64,000 bases of DNA from Candidatus Gastranaerophilales bacterium (GTDB taxonomy: Bacteria > Cyanobacteriota > Vampirovibrionia > Gastranaerophilales > Gastranaerophilaceae), in the NCBI GenBank assembly GCA_944326425.1, contig CALVDX010000001.1, forward strand, positions 62,001-126,000. The letters run 5' to 3'. The position numbers and the translations under genes were made by a program. The notes beneath the pieces are model-generated. The model was not told the origin of the DNA and did not search any database. It was given only the letters and a program-made list of their open reading frames with translations. The stretch's first letter is position 1. Each line of letters starts with the position of its first letter. This document shows positions 16,582 to 25,501 of the stretch, one piece after another.

Positions 16582-17193
16582 ATGTCTAATGAAGAGAATG
16601 CAAAAGATTTTGCGAAAAGTCAGGGTAATAAAAATCAAAGCGGCAGTTCTTTGGTCCTCAATATTGTATCAATGCTTATTATCGGTGCATTAATAGTTCT
16701 TGCTAATTATTTTTTATTTAGTTCATTTGCGGATAAAATAATTTCAAAAGTTAATACCGAACAGTTAGAGACGGAAGAAGAAGTTACCGATGAGATAGAG
16801 CGAGGAATCATTGTTGATTTGGGCGATTTTATTCTTAACCTTGCGGATGATAGCGCCAGAAAGTATTTGAAAGTCAATGTTGCGGTAGAAGTTTCTAAAA
16901 AAGAATCGGATACCCCTGCAGAAACGGCTCAGCCGAGCGGCGGGCATGGCGGACATGGTTCGGCTCCTGCTCCGGTTGACCCGATGGAGGCTATACAAAA
17001 AGAAATGAACCAATTTAAACCGGCAATAAGAGATGCGGTAATTACTAATTTAACAAGCAAAACTTCTACCGAACTTTCAACGACTGCGGGTAAAGAACTT
17101 GCTAAAGAACAAATAGCGGATGAAATTAATTCAATATTTGCAGGCGAAAGAGAAGTATTAAGAGTATCGTTCGGACAATTTATAATTCAATAA
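16582..17193 (+). CDS. fliL: flagellar basal body protein FliL
   Basis: This 203-residue protein has one N-terminal membrane helix (LVLNIVSMLIIGALIVLANY) and a periplasmic FliL domain with VDLGDFILNLADDSARKYLKV and a conserved C-terminus ending LRVSFGQFIIQ. FliL surrounds the stator near the motor and helps torque. A Gly/His/Pro-rich insert (GGHGGHGSAPAPVDP) at about residues 120-135 is unusual and might bind metal. It leads fliL-fliM-fliN, with gaps of about 10-20 bp. Confidence 0.88.
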   Translation: MSNEENAKDFAKSQGNKNQSGSSLVLNIVSMLIIGALIVLANYFLFSSFADKIISKVNTEQLETEEEVTDEIERGIIVDLGDFILNLADDSARKYLKVNVAVEVSKKESDTPAETAQPSGGHGGHGSAPAPVDPMEAIQKEMNQFKPAIRDAVITNLTSKTSTELSTTAGKELAKEQIADEINSIFAGEREVLRVSFGQFIIQ

Positions 17194-17210
17194 ATTAAAT
17201 AAGGCGGATA

Positions 17211-18215
17211 ATGGCAAAACATATTGATGGAGATATAGATAAGAATAACGCATCGCTGGCACAGGATATCAATGACCTGGAAACAATGGTTCAGGATTCC
17301 TCTTTCCGCAGTTATAAACTCTACAACTTCAGACGTCCGGATAAGTTCTCAAAGGATAATTTAAAAGCGTTAAGGGATATTCACAGAGAGTTTTCCAAAC
17401 AAATTTCTCTTATTTTGACCGGCTATTTACGGATGAAAATAGATATTGAGACGGTTTCTGTTGACCAGCTTACTTATGAGGAATTTGTCCGTTCTATGCC
17501 GTCGCCGATTACTGTCGGTATATTTGAATTTGAACCCCTTCCCGGGCAGATTTTATTGGGGATCAGCTTTGAAGTAATGTTTTCAATAGTAGATAGAATG
17601 CTCGGCGGAAACGGTACATTTGAAGGTAAAAACAAAGAATTAACCGATGTGGAAAAGGCACTTGCAAAAAAAATAATAAATGTAATTATAAATACGCTAA
17701 AAGATGCATGGAATACAATTATTCCGGTTAATTGCAAGTTTATAAGTCTTGATGACGGTTATCAGTCAGTTCAGGTAGCAACTTCGGGTGAAATTGTGGC
17801 GCTTTTGACTTTTGAAGTTCAAATTGGCGGCAAGCATTACGGATTATTCAGCTTATGCCTTGCTTACTCAGTACTGGAATCTGTCCTCGGACACCTGTCA
17901 GCGCAGCATATATTTCAGGTCAAAGGGCTTGTAGCCACTAATGATGAGCGCCAAAAAATGATTACAAAATTAAATACCTCTCCTGTGGATGTCAGAGTCC
18001 AGTTTGGAAGCTGTGATATAACAATGGAGGATTTTTTACAGTTGACGGAAGGGGATATTATTAAACTGGATAATAAAGTCACAGATGATTTAATTGTGCA
18101 GGTAAACGGTAAAAAGAAGTTTTTTGCCCGTCCAGGAACTATCAAAAATAACATTTGTGTTAAAATAACAGATGTTTATGATGAAATGCAGGAATTGTTA
18201 AGAAAGTACGTATAA
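17211..18215 (+). CDS. fliM: flagellar motor switch protein FliM
   Basis: This 334-residue protein has the FliM middle domain with the MLGGNGTF (GGxG) motif and a C-terminal SpoA (surface presentation of antigens) domain ending in VNGKKKFFARPG. FliM forms the C-ring and, in chemotactic bacteria, binds CheY-P through an N-terminal LSQDEIDALL peptide. Here that region reads SLAQDINDLETMV, with only part of the peptide retained. CheY coupling may therefore be altered. Confidence 0.92.
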   Translation: MAKHIDGDIDKNNASLAQDINDLETMVQDSSFRSYKLYNFRRPDKFSKDNLKALRDIHREFSKQISLILTGYLRMKIDIETVSVDQLTYEEFVRSMPSPITVGIFEFEPLPGQILLGISFEVMFSIVDRMLGGNGTFEGKNKELTDVEKALAKKIINVIINTLKDAWNTIIPVNCKFISLDDGYQSVQVATSGEIVALLTFEVQIGGKHYGLFSLCLAYSVLESVLGHLSAQHIFQVKGLVATNDERQKMITKLNTSPVDVRVQFGSCDITMEDFLQLTEGDIIKLDNKVTDDLIVQVNGKKKFFARPGTIKNNICVKITDVYDEMQELLRKYV

Positions 18216-18225
18216 AGGAGTTTCA

Positions 18226-18801
18226 ATGCCAAATATAGATGATGAAAATTCTATGAATAATATACCGGAGGAGCCGGAGGCTGCTTCTGAAAATCCCGGT
18301 GCAGATTTTAATTTTGAAGATATGTCATCAGATGAAGCGCATACCGCAGCAGAGACTGGTGCGGATATTCCTCCGGAAGCTAATGTTAATACTGGTGAAA
18401 TCCCACATAATCAGGAACATCACAGTGAGTCGGTTGTAGACGGAACTGTAACGGCTCAGCCTGTAAAATTTGCTTCTTTTGAAGATTTGGATTCCGCTCA
18501 CGGGCTTGCAAACCAAAATCTTGGTATTTTGCTGGACGTTAAGCTTCAATTAACAGTTGAACTCGGAAAAACAGAACTCCCGATAAAAAAGGTTTTAGAA
18601 TTAACTAAAGGGTCAGTTGTTACTCTTGATAAAGTTGCAGGTGAACCTGTTGAATTATATGCGAACGGAAAACTGATAGCGCATGGTGAAGTTGTTGTAA
18701 TAGAAGATAATTTTGGCTTAAGGATTACACACATTACTCCGCCGGTAAAACGTATCGATACATTCTCGCACTTGCCGCATGAAACACTTCAACAACAGTA
18801 G
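18226..18801 (+). CDS. fliN: flagellar motor switch protein FliN
   Basis: At 191 residues it is longer than minimal FliN (about 137). An acidic, low-complexity N-terminal half is followed by the SpoA domain (LLDVKLQLTVELGKTELPIK, LTKGSVVTLDKVAGEPVELY, GEVVVIEDNFGLRIT). It builds the lower C-ring with FliM and engages export cargo. GGAG precedes the ATG. It lies 10 bp after fliM. Confidence 0.93.
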   Translation: MPNIDDENSMNNIPEEPEAASENPGADFNFEDMSSDEAHTAAETGADIPPEANVNTGEIPHNQEHHSESVVDGTVTAQPVKFASFEDLDSAHGLANQNLGILLDVKLQLTVELGKTELPIKKVLELTKGSVVTLDKVAGEPVELYANGKLIAHGEVVVIEDNFGLRITHITPPVKRIDTFSHLPHETLQQQ

Positions 18802-18815
18802 AAAAGGGGAAACAA

Positions 18816-19568
18816 TTGACAGTAAAAATAGCAATAACGGGTAAAAGCGGCAGCGGGAAAACGACTATAACTAAAGGTTTTTTAAGGGTTATTCAGGAGT
18901 ATTTCCCGGATAAGTCTGTTCTTTTATTTGATAATGACCTTACAAGCGAACTGGGACACACGTTCGGGCTTGATATCAGAAATACCATTTATGGTATAAG
19001 GAGCGGGAAGCACGAGTATAATACAGGTATTCCCCAGCACATGACAAAGCAGGAATATGTTGAATGGGCAATGGAGGATATTATTGTAAGTCTGTCCCCG
19101 AATGTTGATATAATAGTATCCTGGTTTGTCGGGTCAAAAGATTGCAGGTGTCCGATAACCGGTCAGATTAATGATGCCTGTCTTAAACTTTTTGAACGCT
19201 ATGATTTTATTATTTTTGATTGTGAATTTGATTTAAAATATTTAAACCAGCTTGTAGATACTGATATTGATTTGGCGCTTATTGTTGCTAATCCCGAACT
19301 TGATTCTTTAAATTTGGTGAAACGTATTGAGGAGTTTAGTGCAAAATATGCAGCCGGCGGCCAATTAGGGGTTGTGCTTAATAAAGTTGCAAACGCAAAT
19401 ATGCCTTCGGTTTATAAAATGGCAAAAGAGTTTGATATTGATATTTTAGGTGTAATTCCGTTTGATGAAAAAATTTCTGAAAATCCGATGGAGCGTAACT
19501 CGGAAAAAGTAGTAGATGCAATAAAACAGTTTTATTTCAGGCTGAATTTGCCGCAGGAGGGCGCGTGA
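18816..19568 (+). CDS. CooC/MinD-family P-loop ATPase with CxC metal motif
   Basis: This 250-residue protein uses a TTG start after AAAGGGG. It has the deviant Walker A GKSGSGKTT (residues 9-17), FDND at the switch I region, C110-R-C112 and the C-terminal MinD-type VLNKVANANM and IPFDEKISENP. The CxC pair sits where CooC-type nickel-insertion ATPases bind metal at their dimer interface. It occupies the place of an FlhG-type ATPase after fliN, but lacks obvious FlhG features (DQAxxLR N-terminal motif). Role unknown: metallocentre maturation or flagellar positioning. Confidence 0.65.
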   Translation: MTVKIAITGKSGSGKTTITKGFLRVIQEYFPDKSVLLFDNDLTSELGHTFGLDIRNTIYGIRSGKHEYNTGIPQHMTKQEYVEWAMEDIIVSLSPNVDIIVSWFVGSKDCRCPITGQINDACLKLFERYDFIIFDCEFDLKYLNQLVDTDIDLALIVANPELDSLNLVKRIEEFSAKYAAGGQLGVVLNKVANANMPSVYKMAKEFDIDILGVIPFDEKISENPMERNSEKVVDAIKQFYFRLNLPQEGA

Positions 19569-20380
19569 TTTTAGATGGCAAAGCTGTTTCTGCAAAAATT
19601 ATTGAAGATTTAAAAACGGAACTGGCAAGAAAGGGAACTACACCTCATCTGGCGGTAATTCTTGTCGGTGATGATCCTGCAAGCCGTGTTTATGTACGCA
19701 ATAAAAAGAAAAAAGCCGAGTATATCGGCATTAAGGCTGATATTTTTGAGTATCCTGCGGATGTTGAAGAAACTGTTATTCTTAAAAAAATTGATGAACT
19801 TAATGAAAATCCTGAGGTAACTGCAATACTTGTTCAAATGCCTCTACCTGAGCATATTTCAAAGGAAAAGGTTATTTGCAGAATTTCTCCTGAAAAAGAT
19901 GTGGATTGCTTTACACCGGAAAATGCCGGCCGGTTGGCAATTGGTATGGAGCCTTATTTTTATCCTGCGACACCTCAGGGGGTTTTAATGCTTCTGGATG
20001 CTTATGGTATTCCTATTGAGGGTAAGCATGCTGTTGTAATAGGACGTTCCAATATTGTCGGCAAACCGATGGCGCAAATGCTTTTAAGACGTAATGCAAC
20101 TGTCACAATGTGCCATTCTAAAACACAGAATCTCGAAGAAATAATAAAAACCGCAGATATTGTAGTGTCTGCGGTTGGAAAAAAAATTGTAAGATGTAAG
20201 ATGGTTAAAAATAAACCTGTAATAATTGACGTTGGAATATATAGGGATTCTAACGGCAATTTGACCGGAGATGTTGAGTATGCGGAGGTTGAACCGCTTG
20301 CCGGGTATATTACTCCGGTGCCGGGAGGAGTTGGTCCTATGACTATAGCCTCCCTTATGTTTAATATTGTTAAATCTTAG
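19565..20380 (+). CDS. folD: bifunctional methylene-THF dehydrogenase / methenyl-THF cyclohydrolase
   Basis: This 271-residue enzyme starts at GTG, overlapping the previous gene by 4 bp. It carries VGDDPASRVYVRNKKKKAEY (catalytic Tyr/Lys), ILVQMPLPEH, GRSNIVGKPMAQMLL and TPVPGGVGPMTIASLM. It interconverts 5,10-methylene-, methenyl- and 10-formyl-tetrahydrofolate with NADP. It closes the fliLMN-CooC run and meets the next gene tail to tail. Confidence 0.96.
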   Translation: MILDGKAVSAKIIEDLKTELARKGTTPHLAVILVGDDPASRVYVRNKKKKAEYIGIKADIFEYPADVEETVILKKIDELNENPEVTAILVQMPLPEHISKEKVICRISPEKDVDCFTPENAGRLAIGMEPYFYPATPQGVLMLLDAYGIPIEGKHAVVIGRSNIVGKPMAQMLLRRNATVTMCHSKTQNLEEIIKTADIVVSAVGKKIVRCKMVKNKPVIIDVGIYRDSNGNLTGDVEYAEVEPLAGYITPVPGGVGPMTIASLMFNIVKS

Positions 20381-20826
20381 CCTGCTAACAGACCGGTATC
20401 TTGAGCACTTGTTGAAACTGATTCGTTGTAGCTTTCAATCATAGCGCTTAATTCTTGAACCATTGCATCATAGGTTGTAACCATCAAATCGTATTCTGTG
20501 TCTAAATCAGAATATTCTTGCATTGCTTCAGCGTTGTAATTTGCTGCTTTTGCATCTGCGTAAGCTGAGAATGCGGCTTCGCTATGGCATCCGGTTTTAA
20601 CCGTGACGCCTTTGCAGGTAACACTTTTACCGTCTTCGCCGTAGTACCCTTGGTCGTAAGCAGAGTCGTAAGCGGCTAACCATTTTTCTTCAGCAGACTG
20701 TTGTGCGGCTAATTTAGAAGCATTTGCTTCTTGTTTAGAAGCCCAGAGTGTTTGTTGAAGTACTGCGAAGTTGTAATCAGCTTTGCAATTTAAAAGATTT
20801 GATAATAATGCTGCTGTGTTTGCCAT
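20377..20826 (-). CDS. small helical orphan protein
   Basis: I do not recognise this 149-residue acidic protein. It is Ala/Glu/Tyr-rich and mostly helical (MANTAALLSNLLNCK..., LQQTLWASKQEANASKLAAQ, DLDTEYDLMVTTYDAM), has a small Cys-containing loop (VTCKGVTVKTGC) and no signal peptide. GAGGAT precedes the ATG. It lies beside the flagellar operon; its size and helicity recall cargo of specialised export systems, but that is only a guess. Confidence 0.55.
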   Translation of the reverse strand: MANTAALLSNLLNCKADYNFAVLQQTLWASKQEANASKLAAQQSAEEKWLAAYDSAYDQGYYGEDGKSVTCKGVTVKTGCHSEAAFSAYADAKAANYNAEAMQEYSDLDTEYDLMVTTYDAMVQELSAMIESYNESVSTSAQDTGLLAG

Positions 20827-21036
20827 CTTTTTAATCCTCTTGGTTCATCTTACATATATATAAAGTATTTAAAAAATATAGAATTTCACAAAGGTATTTA
20901 TTTGTTACAATTCTTAACATAACTTTCTGAATACTGTAAAAATAACGGGTTTCAGCTAAAATGTAACAATTTATATACATATCAATGACAAGATTATATT
21001 ATTAAGGTATTATGGTTGTGGAGATGGGGTATAATT

Positions 21037-21516
21037 ATGTCTGATACTAAAAAACTTGAAATGATAAATCCGATTAAGAGCAGCTTTTCCAATGATCAGG
21101 ATATGTTTACTTCTTTGTCTACGTCTGCGCTTCTTGCAAAAAGTGCTGTACCTTATTCTCACCGGAGGGTTGCCGATAATTACGTTATTATTAAGCGTAT
21201 ATACAAGTTTCAGGCTGTTCAGAGCAGAATCACCAATGCTGAAATTGCATTATTGAAAAAGTATGATTTTAATACTCTTGAATATTCAACAATAAAACAA
21301 ATTAATGATGAATTAATGTATTTAAAAAAATGGTCAGCTTCAAATAACCCTGCCTTAAGGAAGGATGCGGATACGCTTATACAGATACGTGCAAAAGAAC
21401 TTAAATACATTGTTGCAAGCCGTTATTCCGGCATAACTAATGAAGTATACAGCGGGTATAAAGCATTAGAACGTTATTTTGAAGAAATAACAAAATTCTA
21501 TTCACGGGTTTGTTAA
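21037..21516 (+). CDS. small helical orphan protein
   Basis: I do not recognise this 159-residue protein (MSDTKKLEMINPIKSSF). It is basic and mainly helical, with no membrane span or signal peptide. I take the ATG at 21037, behind GGGG at good spacing, over an upstream ATG at 21016. It is followed 77 bp later by another orphan gene on the same strand. Confidence 0.55.
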   Translation: MSDTKKLEMINPIKSSFSNDQDMFTSLSTSALLAKSAVPYSHRRVADNYVIIKRIYKFQAVQSRITNAEIALLKKYDFNTLEYSTIKQINDELMYLKKWSASNNPALRKDADTLIQIRAKELKYIVASRYSGITNEVYSGYKALERYFEEITKFYSRVC

Positions 21517-21593
21517 CAAACGTAACAGTTTTTTTATACAGGAGCAAAAAATAACCTTGAGTTGTTTTATAGAGGCAGGAAGGTGAGAAAAGA

Positions 21594-22562
21594 ATGTCTC
21601 TAAGCGTAGCAAACATAAATTCAAATATACCCCGGGTGCCGGATAATGCTTTCGGTTCTTTGTACCCTACGCACAAAAAAGAAAAACTTGTTGATTCCGG
21701 TTTGTCAAGAAGCGAGCGTACAGGGGTTGCTGTTTCTTCCGGACTGGGGGTTGCCGCAGCGCTTGCAATCCTTGCTAAAACTGCGACATGGAAACATTTT
21801 TCGCTTAATCCTAAAAAAATAATGAATACAAGGATTAAGGATACTTATTTATATCAGGCTAAATTTGAAGAAAAAGAAATTATAACAATGGCTGCAGGTT
21901 CTATTGCGGGCGGGCTTGCAGGCGGGTTAATTATTGATGACCGCTCAAACAATAATAAAGCGGAGGTAAAATCAAAAGTCGGGGAAGCAATTATTCAGTT
22001 AGGAAATGCTTGCGTTCCGATTCTTACTGTAGGGCTTGGAGCAAGAACAGGAGATAAAATAGAAAAGAAAATTTTAGCGACGAATACGAGGAAGGGGTAT
22101 GATAAGGCTTTGAAGTGGTTTGCTAAATTGCCTAAAATCTCAATGATATTTGCGGGGCTTGCGGTAGGTATGGTTCTTGGCAATATATCAGCCAATTATT
22201 TAAAGAAAGAACTTTTGGATTCTAATGAACACAGAAAAATAAAACCGGCGGACATGTTTATGCACTGGGATGATTTGTGCGTAGCGGCTTCGTTTTTATC
22301 AGACGGACCTGTTGTACAGGGCTTTGCAAGACTTGTACCGCTTGCAATGTTGATGGCTGGATATCAAGTCGGATGTAAAGGGCTGGAACATCAGTATCTT
22401 CAACCTCGTCCTCATAAACTTGATGAAAAAGGAGAGACTCCAGAGAAGATTACCAATCAGCCGCAGGAAAAGAATTCTGTTGAAAGTAGCCAGCAGAATA
22501 TGAACACTGATATACAAGAGAGTGCGGCATCTAATGCGATTAAGGAAGACGTTACAAGATAA
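21594..22562 (+). CDS. orphan membrane protein
   Basis: This 322-residue protein has alternating Gly/Ala-rich hydrophobic segments (about residues 48-62, 96-112, 135-150, 181-200, 240-260) and a hydrophilic, Gln/Asn-rich tail of about 50 residues. The lead MSLSVANINSNIPRVPDNAF and the basic LYPTHKKEK resemble the leads of other orphan membrane proteins here. AGGAAGGTGAG gives a strong ribosome site. Probably a lineage-specific inner-membrane protein; function unknown. Confidence 0.6.
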   Translation: MSLSVANINSNIPRVPDNAFGSLYPTHKKEKLVDSGLSRSERTGVAVSSGLGVAAALAILAKTATWKHFSLNPKKIMNTRIKDTYLYQAKFEEKEIITMAAGSIAGGLAGGLIIDDRSNNNKAEVKSKVGEAIIQLGNACVPILTVGLGARTGDKIEKKILATNTRKGYDKALKWFAKLPKISMIFAGLAVGMVLGNISANYLKKELLDSNEHRKIKPADMFMHWDDLCVAASFLSDGPVVQGFARLVPLAMLMAGYQVGCKGLEHQYLQPRPHKLDEKGETPEKITNQPQEKNSVESSQQNMNTDIQESAASNAIKEDVTR

Positions 22563-22584
22563 AGAATTGAAAAAAATAATTAAC

Positions 22585-22953
22585 TTATTTTATTATATGT
22601 AGGAGTTTTAATAGATAACGTCCTGCTAAAATAATTGCGCCGGCGCTTACTATACCTGCTGTAACTTTACTTGTTATAATTTTTTTACATTTGTTCCAAA
22701 ATGTTTCATTGTTTTTTGGGGCTGTATCTTCATTGGGCGCAGCGGCATTGCCGGAAGTTGTTTCAAACATATCCCTGTCCAGCTGGTCCCGTATATAACT
22801 CCCGTCTACACGCGCAAAGCGGTTATCAGGTATGAATATATCCTGATTAGGATTAGGAATTACATTGCTGGATGTTCCGTTAATATAATCTTTGGGATTA
22901 TATTCAAGGATACCTTTTTTATAGAGATTTTCTAATGCACTAAATTCCGGCAT
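22585..22953 (-). CDS. small orphan protein with C-terminal membrane anchor
   Basis: This 122-residue protein has a soluble N-terminal part (MPEFSALENLYKKGILEYNP) and a C-terminal hydrophobic helix (VTAGIVSAGAIILAGRYLL) followed by a short tail, so it could be tail-anchored. AAGGTAAG precedes the ATG. It converges with the orphan membrane gene upstream. Function unknown. Confidence 0.5.
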   Translation of the reverse strand: MPEFSALENLYKKGILEYNPKDYINGTSSNVIPNPNQDIFIPDNRFARVDGSYIRDQLDRDMFETTSGNAAAPNEDTAPKNNETFWNKCKKIITSKVTAGIVSAGAIILAGRYLLKLLHIIK

Positions 22954-23009
22954 ACTAACTTACCTTTACACAGTTATACATTTATATAAAGTTATTTCCC
23001 TAAAAAAAA

Positions 23010-23038
23010 TTGCTAATAAACGGTCGTTTTGTTACAAT
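23010..23038 (+). promoter_or_regulatory. candidate promoter giving a leaderless mRNA
   Basis: TTGCTA, 17 bp, then TACAAT preceded by TGT (extended -10) ends 7 nt before the GTG at 23046. No Shine-Dalgarno is present, so transcription would start at or next to the start codon. Confidence 0.5.
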
Positions 23039-23045
23039 AATTTAA

Positions 23046-24650
23046 GTGAAATACTTAAATAATAAAATAATAATTCCGGTTATATGGCTCGTAGTTATTA
23101 GTATTTTTGTAATAACGTACGGCAAAACGGGTTCTCCGTATATTGACTGCGGGAGAGAAGCATATATTCCCTGGCAGATGTTAAAGGGGGGAGTTCTGTA
23201 TCGGGATATTTTTAATATATATGCTCCTGGTGCGTATTATTTTAATGCTTTGTTATATAAAATTTTTTCTCCCGGTTTGAATGTTCTATATATTGCGGGG
23301 TGTATAAATTATGCGTTGTTTCTGTCTCTGCTTTATTTAATATCGTGTTTTTTCTTATCAAAACAGCGCTCGGCTCTGTTAATACTGTTTACTATAGCTG
23401 TTACTTCTGTCTCGGGGAATGTTTTTAACTTCATATTTCCATATTCTTACGGGATGGTGTACGGGTTAACTGCTGTATTGGCCTCTTTGTATTTCCTCAT
23501 TAGAGGGAAAAAAAATTCTGATTATTATATTGCAGCGTTTTTAGGCGGAGCAGGGGCTGTATGTAAGTATGAATTTATCCTGTATGCCGTTCCGTTGATT
23601 TTGTTTTCAGCAATACATTTTAAGTCGGTATTAAATTCTTTTAAAGTAATTTTATTATATGCCTTTGTGCCGTTATTGTGCTTTTTGTGTTTAATTCTTC
23701 AGGGGCTCTCTTTCTTTGATATAAGTAAAGAGTTTTTCATATTAAAAGAGATGCTGCATTCAAAAACAATGTGGTATTTTTATAATATCACAGGCATTTC
23801 GTTTTCTCACAAACATATAACCCTTATTCTTTCTTCTGCATTAACCTTTTTGGGTTGTATGTTTTTAATCGGCGGGAAAAGTATTGCGGTTAAACTTGTC
23901 AGGTTAGCTGCGGGATTTGTCTGTGGTTATTTCTTATTTAAATTTTTTAGCTATACGTTTTTTGTATTTCTCCCTCCCTTTATATTATGTTTGTTTATTT
24001 ACAGGTATAGAAAAATTGATACAAGAACAAAAATACTAACAATTTCTGCGCTGTGCATCTCTGTAAAAGTATTTTTTTCAATGATGCTGTTTAGTTACGG
24101 GGTATATTTTTTAGGATTAATATTCTGTGCAGCTTGTGTATTAATCCCTGTAAAGTTCAGGAAAAAATATTTGACATCATTGTTTATATTTGTATGTTTT
24201 TTATCTTTTATGGCTGTTCAAACAATACAAATAAAGACAGGGAAAATTGATACTCCGCGCGGAGTTTTATATGCAGGAAAAATTCAATCAGAACCGTTTA
24301 TGCAAACTTATGAGTACTTGAAACAAAAAAGCAATCCTGATGATAAGATGCTGTGCCTGCCTGAGGAGCCGCTTATGAACTTTTTACTGGATAGAGATAC
24401 GGATAATTATCTTTACTCGGTTATTCCGATGTATGTTGAAGTTTTTGGAGAATATAACATAATTAACAGGATTGCAGAGTTGCCGCCGGAGTACATTGTT
24501 GTTTCTGATTGGGATAATAACTCGTATTACTTTCGTTTCTTTGGCAAGGATTATGCATTTGGTATTATGAACTTTATTAATAATAATTATGATAAAGTCT
24601 TTGAAACAAATTACGGTTTAAAACATATAGTTTACAGGAGGAGAAAATAA
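23046..24650 (+). CDS. polytopic membrane glycosyltransferase, GT-C fold (ArnT/PMT-like)
   Basis: This 534-residue protein (GTG start) has about 10-12 membrane helices in its first 400 residues. A first loop carries SPYIDCGREAYIPWQML, with the acidic pair typical of GT-C enzymes, and YRDIFNIYAPGAYY. A soluble C-terminal part follows. Such enzymes transfer sugars from polyprenyl phosphates on the outer face of the inner membrane. Acceptor unknown. It overlaps gloA, but co-function is not obvious. Confidence 0.6.
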   Translation: MKYLNNKIIIPVIWLVVISIFVITYGKTGSPYIDCGREAYIPWQMLKGGVLYRDIFNIYAPGAYYFNALLYKIFSPGLNVLYIAGCINYALFLSLLYLISCFFLSKQRSALLILFTIAVTSVSGNVFNFIFPYSYGMVYGLTAVLASLYFLIRGKKNSDYYIAAFLGGAGAVCKYEFILYAVPLILFSAIHFKSVLNSFKVILLYAFVPLLCFLCLILQGLSFFDISKEFFILKEMLHSKTMWYFYNITGISFSHKHITLILSSALTFLGCMFLIGGKSIAVKLVRLAAGFVCGYFLFKFFSYTFFVFLPPFILCLFIYRYRKIDTRTKILTISALCISVKVFFSMMLFSYGVYFLGLIFCAACVLIPVKFRKKYLTSLFIFVCFLSFMAVQTIQIKTGKIDTPRGVLYAGKIQSEPFMQTYEYLKQKSNPDDKMLCLPEEPLMNFLLDRDTDNYLYSVIPMYVEVFGEYNIINRIAELPPEYIVVSDWDNNSYYFRFFGKDYAFGIMNFINNNYDKVFETNYGLKHIVYRRRK

Positions 24651-25033
24651 TGAAATTTTTACACACAATGATAAGAGTAAAAAATCTTGAGGAGTCACTA
24701 AAATTTTACGGACAGTTGTTAGGTATGAAGGTGGTAAGGACAAAACGTCTTGATGACTGCACTCTTTATTTTCTGGAGGATGAAAACGGCTCTCAGATAG
24801 AGTTGACCTATAACGACGAAATTCCGGAAGCCGGTTATGCTAACGGTAATGCATTCGGGCACTTTGCTTTTGCTGTAGACTCCTTTGATAAATTTACGGA
24901 AAGATTACATTCTCTTGGATATGAGTATTTATATGAACCGTTTGATCTGGATGGAAAAGGGTCTATGATAGCCTTTATTAAAGATCCGGACGGGAACGAA
25001 GTGGAACTTGTCCAAAACGTTGTTTGGGATTAA
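24650..25033 (+). CDS. gloA: glyoxalase I (lactoylglutathione lyase family)
   Basis: This 127-residue vicinal oxygen chelate enzyme has the metal ligands expected of GloA: His5 in FLHTMIRV, Glu in SQIELTYN, His in FGHFAFAV and Glu in GNEVELVQ. It isomerises the methylglyoxal hemithioacetal to the lactoyl thioester. AGGAGGAG precedes the ATG, which overlaps the end of the glycosyltransferase. A strong terminator follows. Confidence 0.88.
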   Translation: MKFLHTMIRVKNLEESLKFYGQLLGMKVVRTKRLDDCTLYFLEDENGSQIELTYNDEIPEAGYANGNAFGHFAFAVDSFDKFTERLHSLGYEYLYEPFDLDGKGSMIAFIKDPDGNEVELVQNVVWD

Positions 25034-25037
25034 TGAT

Positions 25038-25066
25038 AAAAACAGACGCACCTTGCGTCTGTTTTT
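25038..25066. terminator. bidirectional terminator between gloA and dtd
   Basis: A perfect 13-bp stem (25038-25050 with 25054-25066) and CCT loop with A/T runs on both sides serves the convergent genes gloA (plus) and dtd (minus). Confidence 0.9.
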
Positions 25067-25501
25067 TTACCCCAGAATAAAAGTTACCGGACCATCGTTT
25101 ATAAGCGAGACCTCCATCATTGCGCCGAAAACACCGGTTTTTACTTCTTTTACGGAAGCTCTGAGTAATCCGGTAAAATACTCATACAGTTTATTTGCTT
25201 CATCCGGCTGGGCTGAATTGTCAAAACTCGGGCGTGTTCCCTTCTTACAGTTCCCGGCAAGTGTAAACTGCGACACAACCAGTATTGAGCCGTTAACATC
25301 ATTTATGGATAAGTTCATTTTATCATTTTCATCCGGGAAAATTCTTAGCTTTATTATTTTGTCCGCGTATTTTTCTATGATTTCTTTAGTATCGCCTTTT
25401 TCTATGCCGATAAGGATTAAGTATCCTTTTCCTATGCTTGAATATACTTCATTAGAAATACTTACAGACGCTTGTTTTACTCTTTGAAGAACAATTTTCA
25501 T
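25067..25501 (-). CDS. dtd: D-aminoacyl-tRNA deacylase
   Basis: This 144-residue protein has the Dtd signatures SQFTLAG and INDGPVTF (GPVT cross-subunit motif). It hydrolyses D-amino acids and glycine from mischarged tRNA. It overlaps the end of the Maf-type gene by 4 bp (ATGA) and ends at a shared terminator. Confidence 0.93.
   Translation of the reverse strand: MKIVLQRVKQASVSISNEVYSSIGKGYLILIGIEKGDTKEIIEKYADKIIKLRIFPDENDKMNLSINDVNGSILVVSQFTLAGNCKKGTRPSFDNSAQPDEANKLYEYFTGLLRASVKEVKTGVFGAMMEVSLINDGPVTFILG

Noticed and set aside
18816-19568. Naming the ATPase FlhG/FleN from its place after fliN
   Set aside because: It lacks the FlhG N-terminal activation motif and has the CooC-type CxC pair; position alone is not enough.
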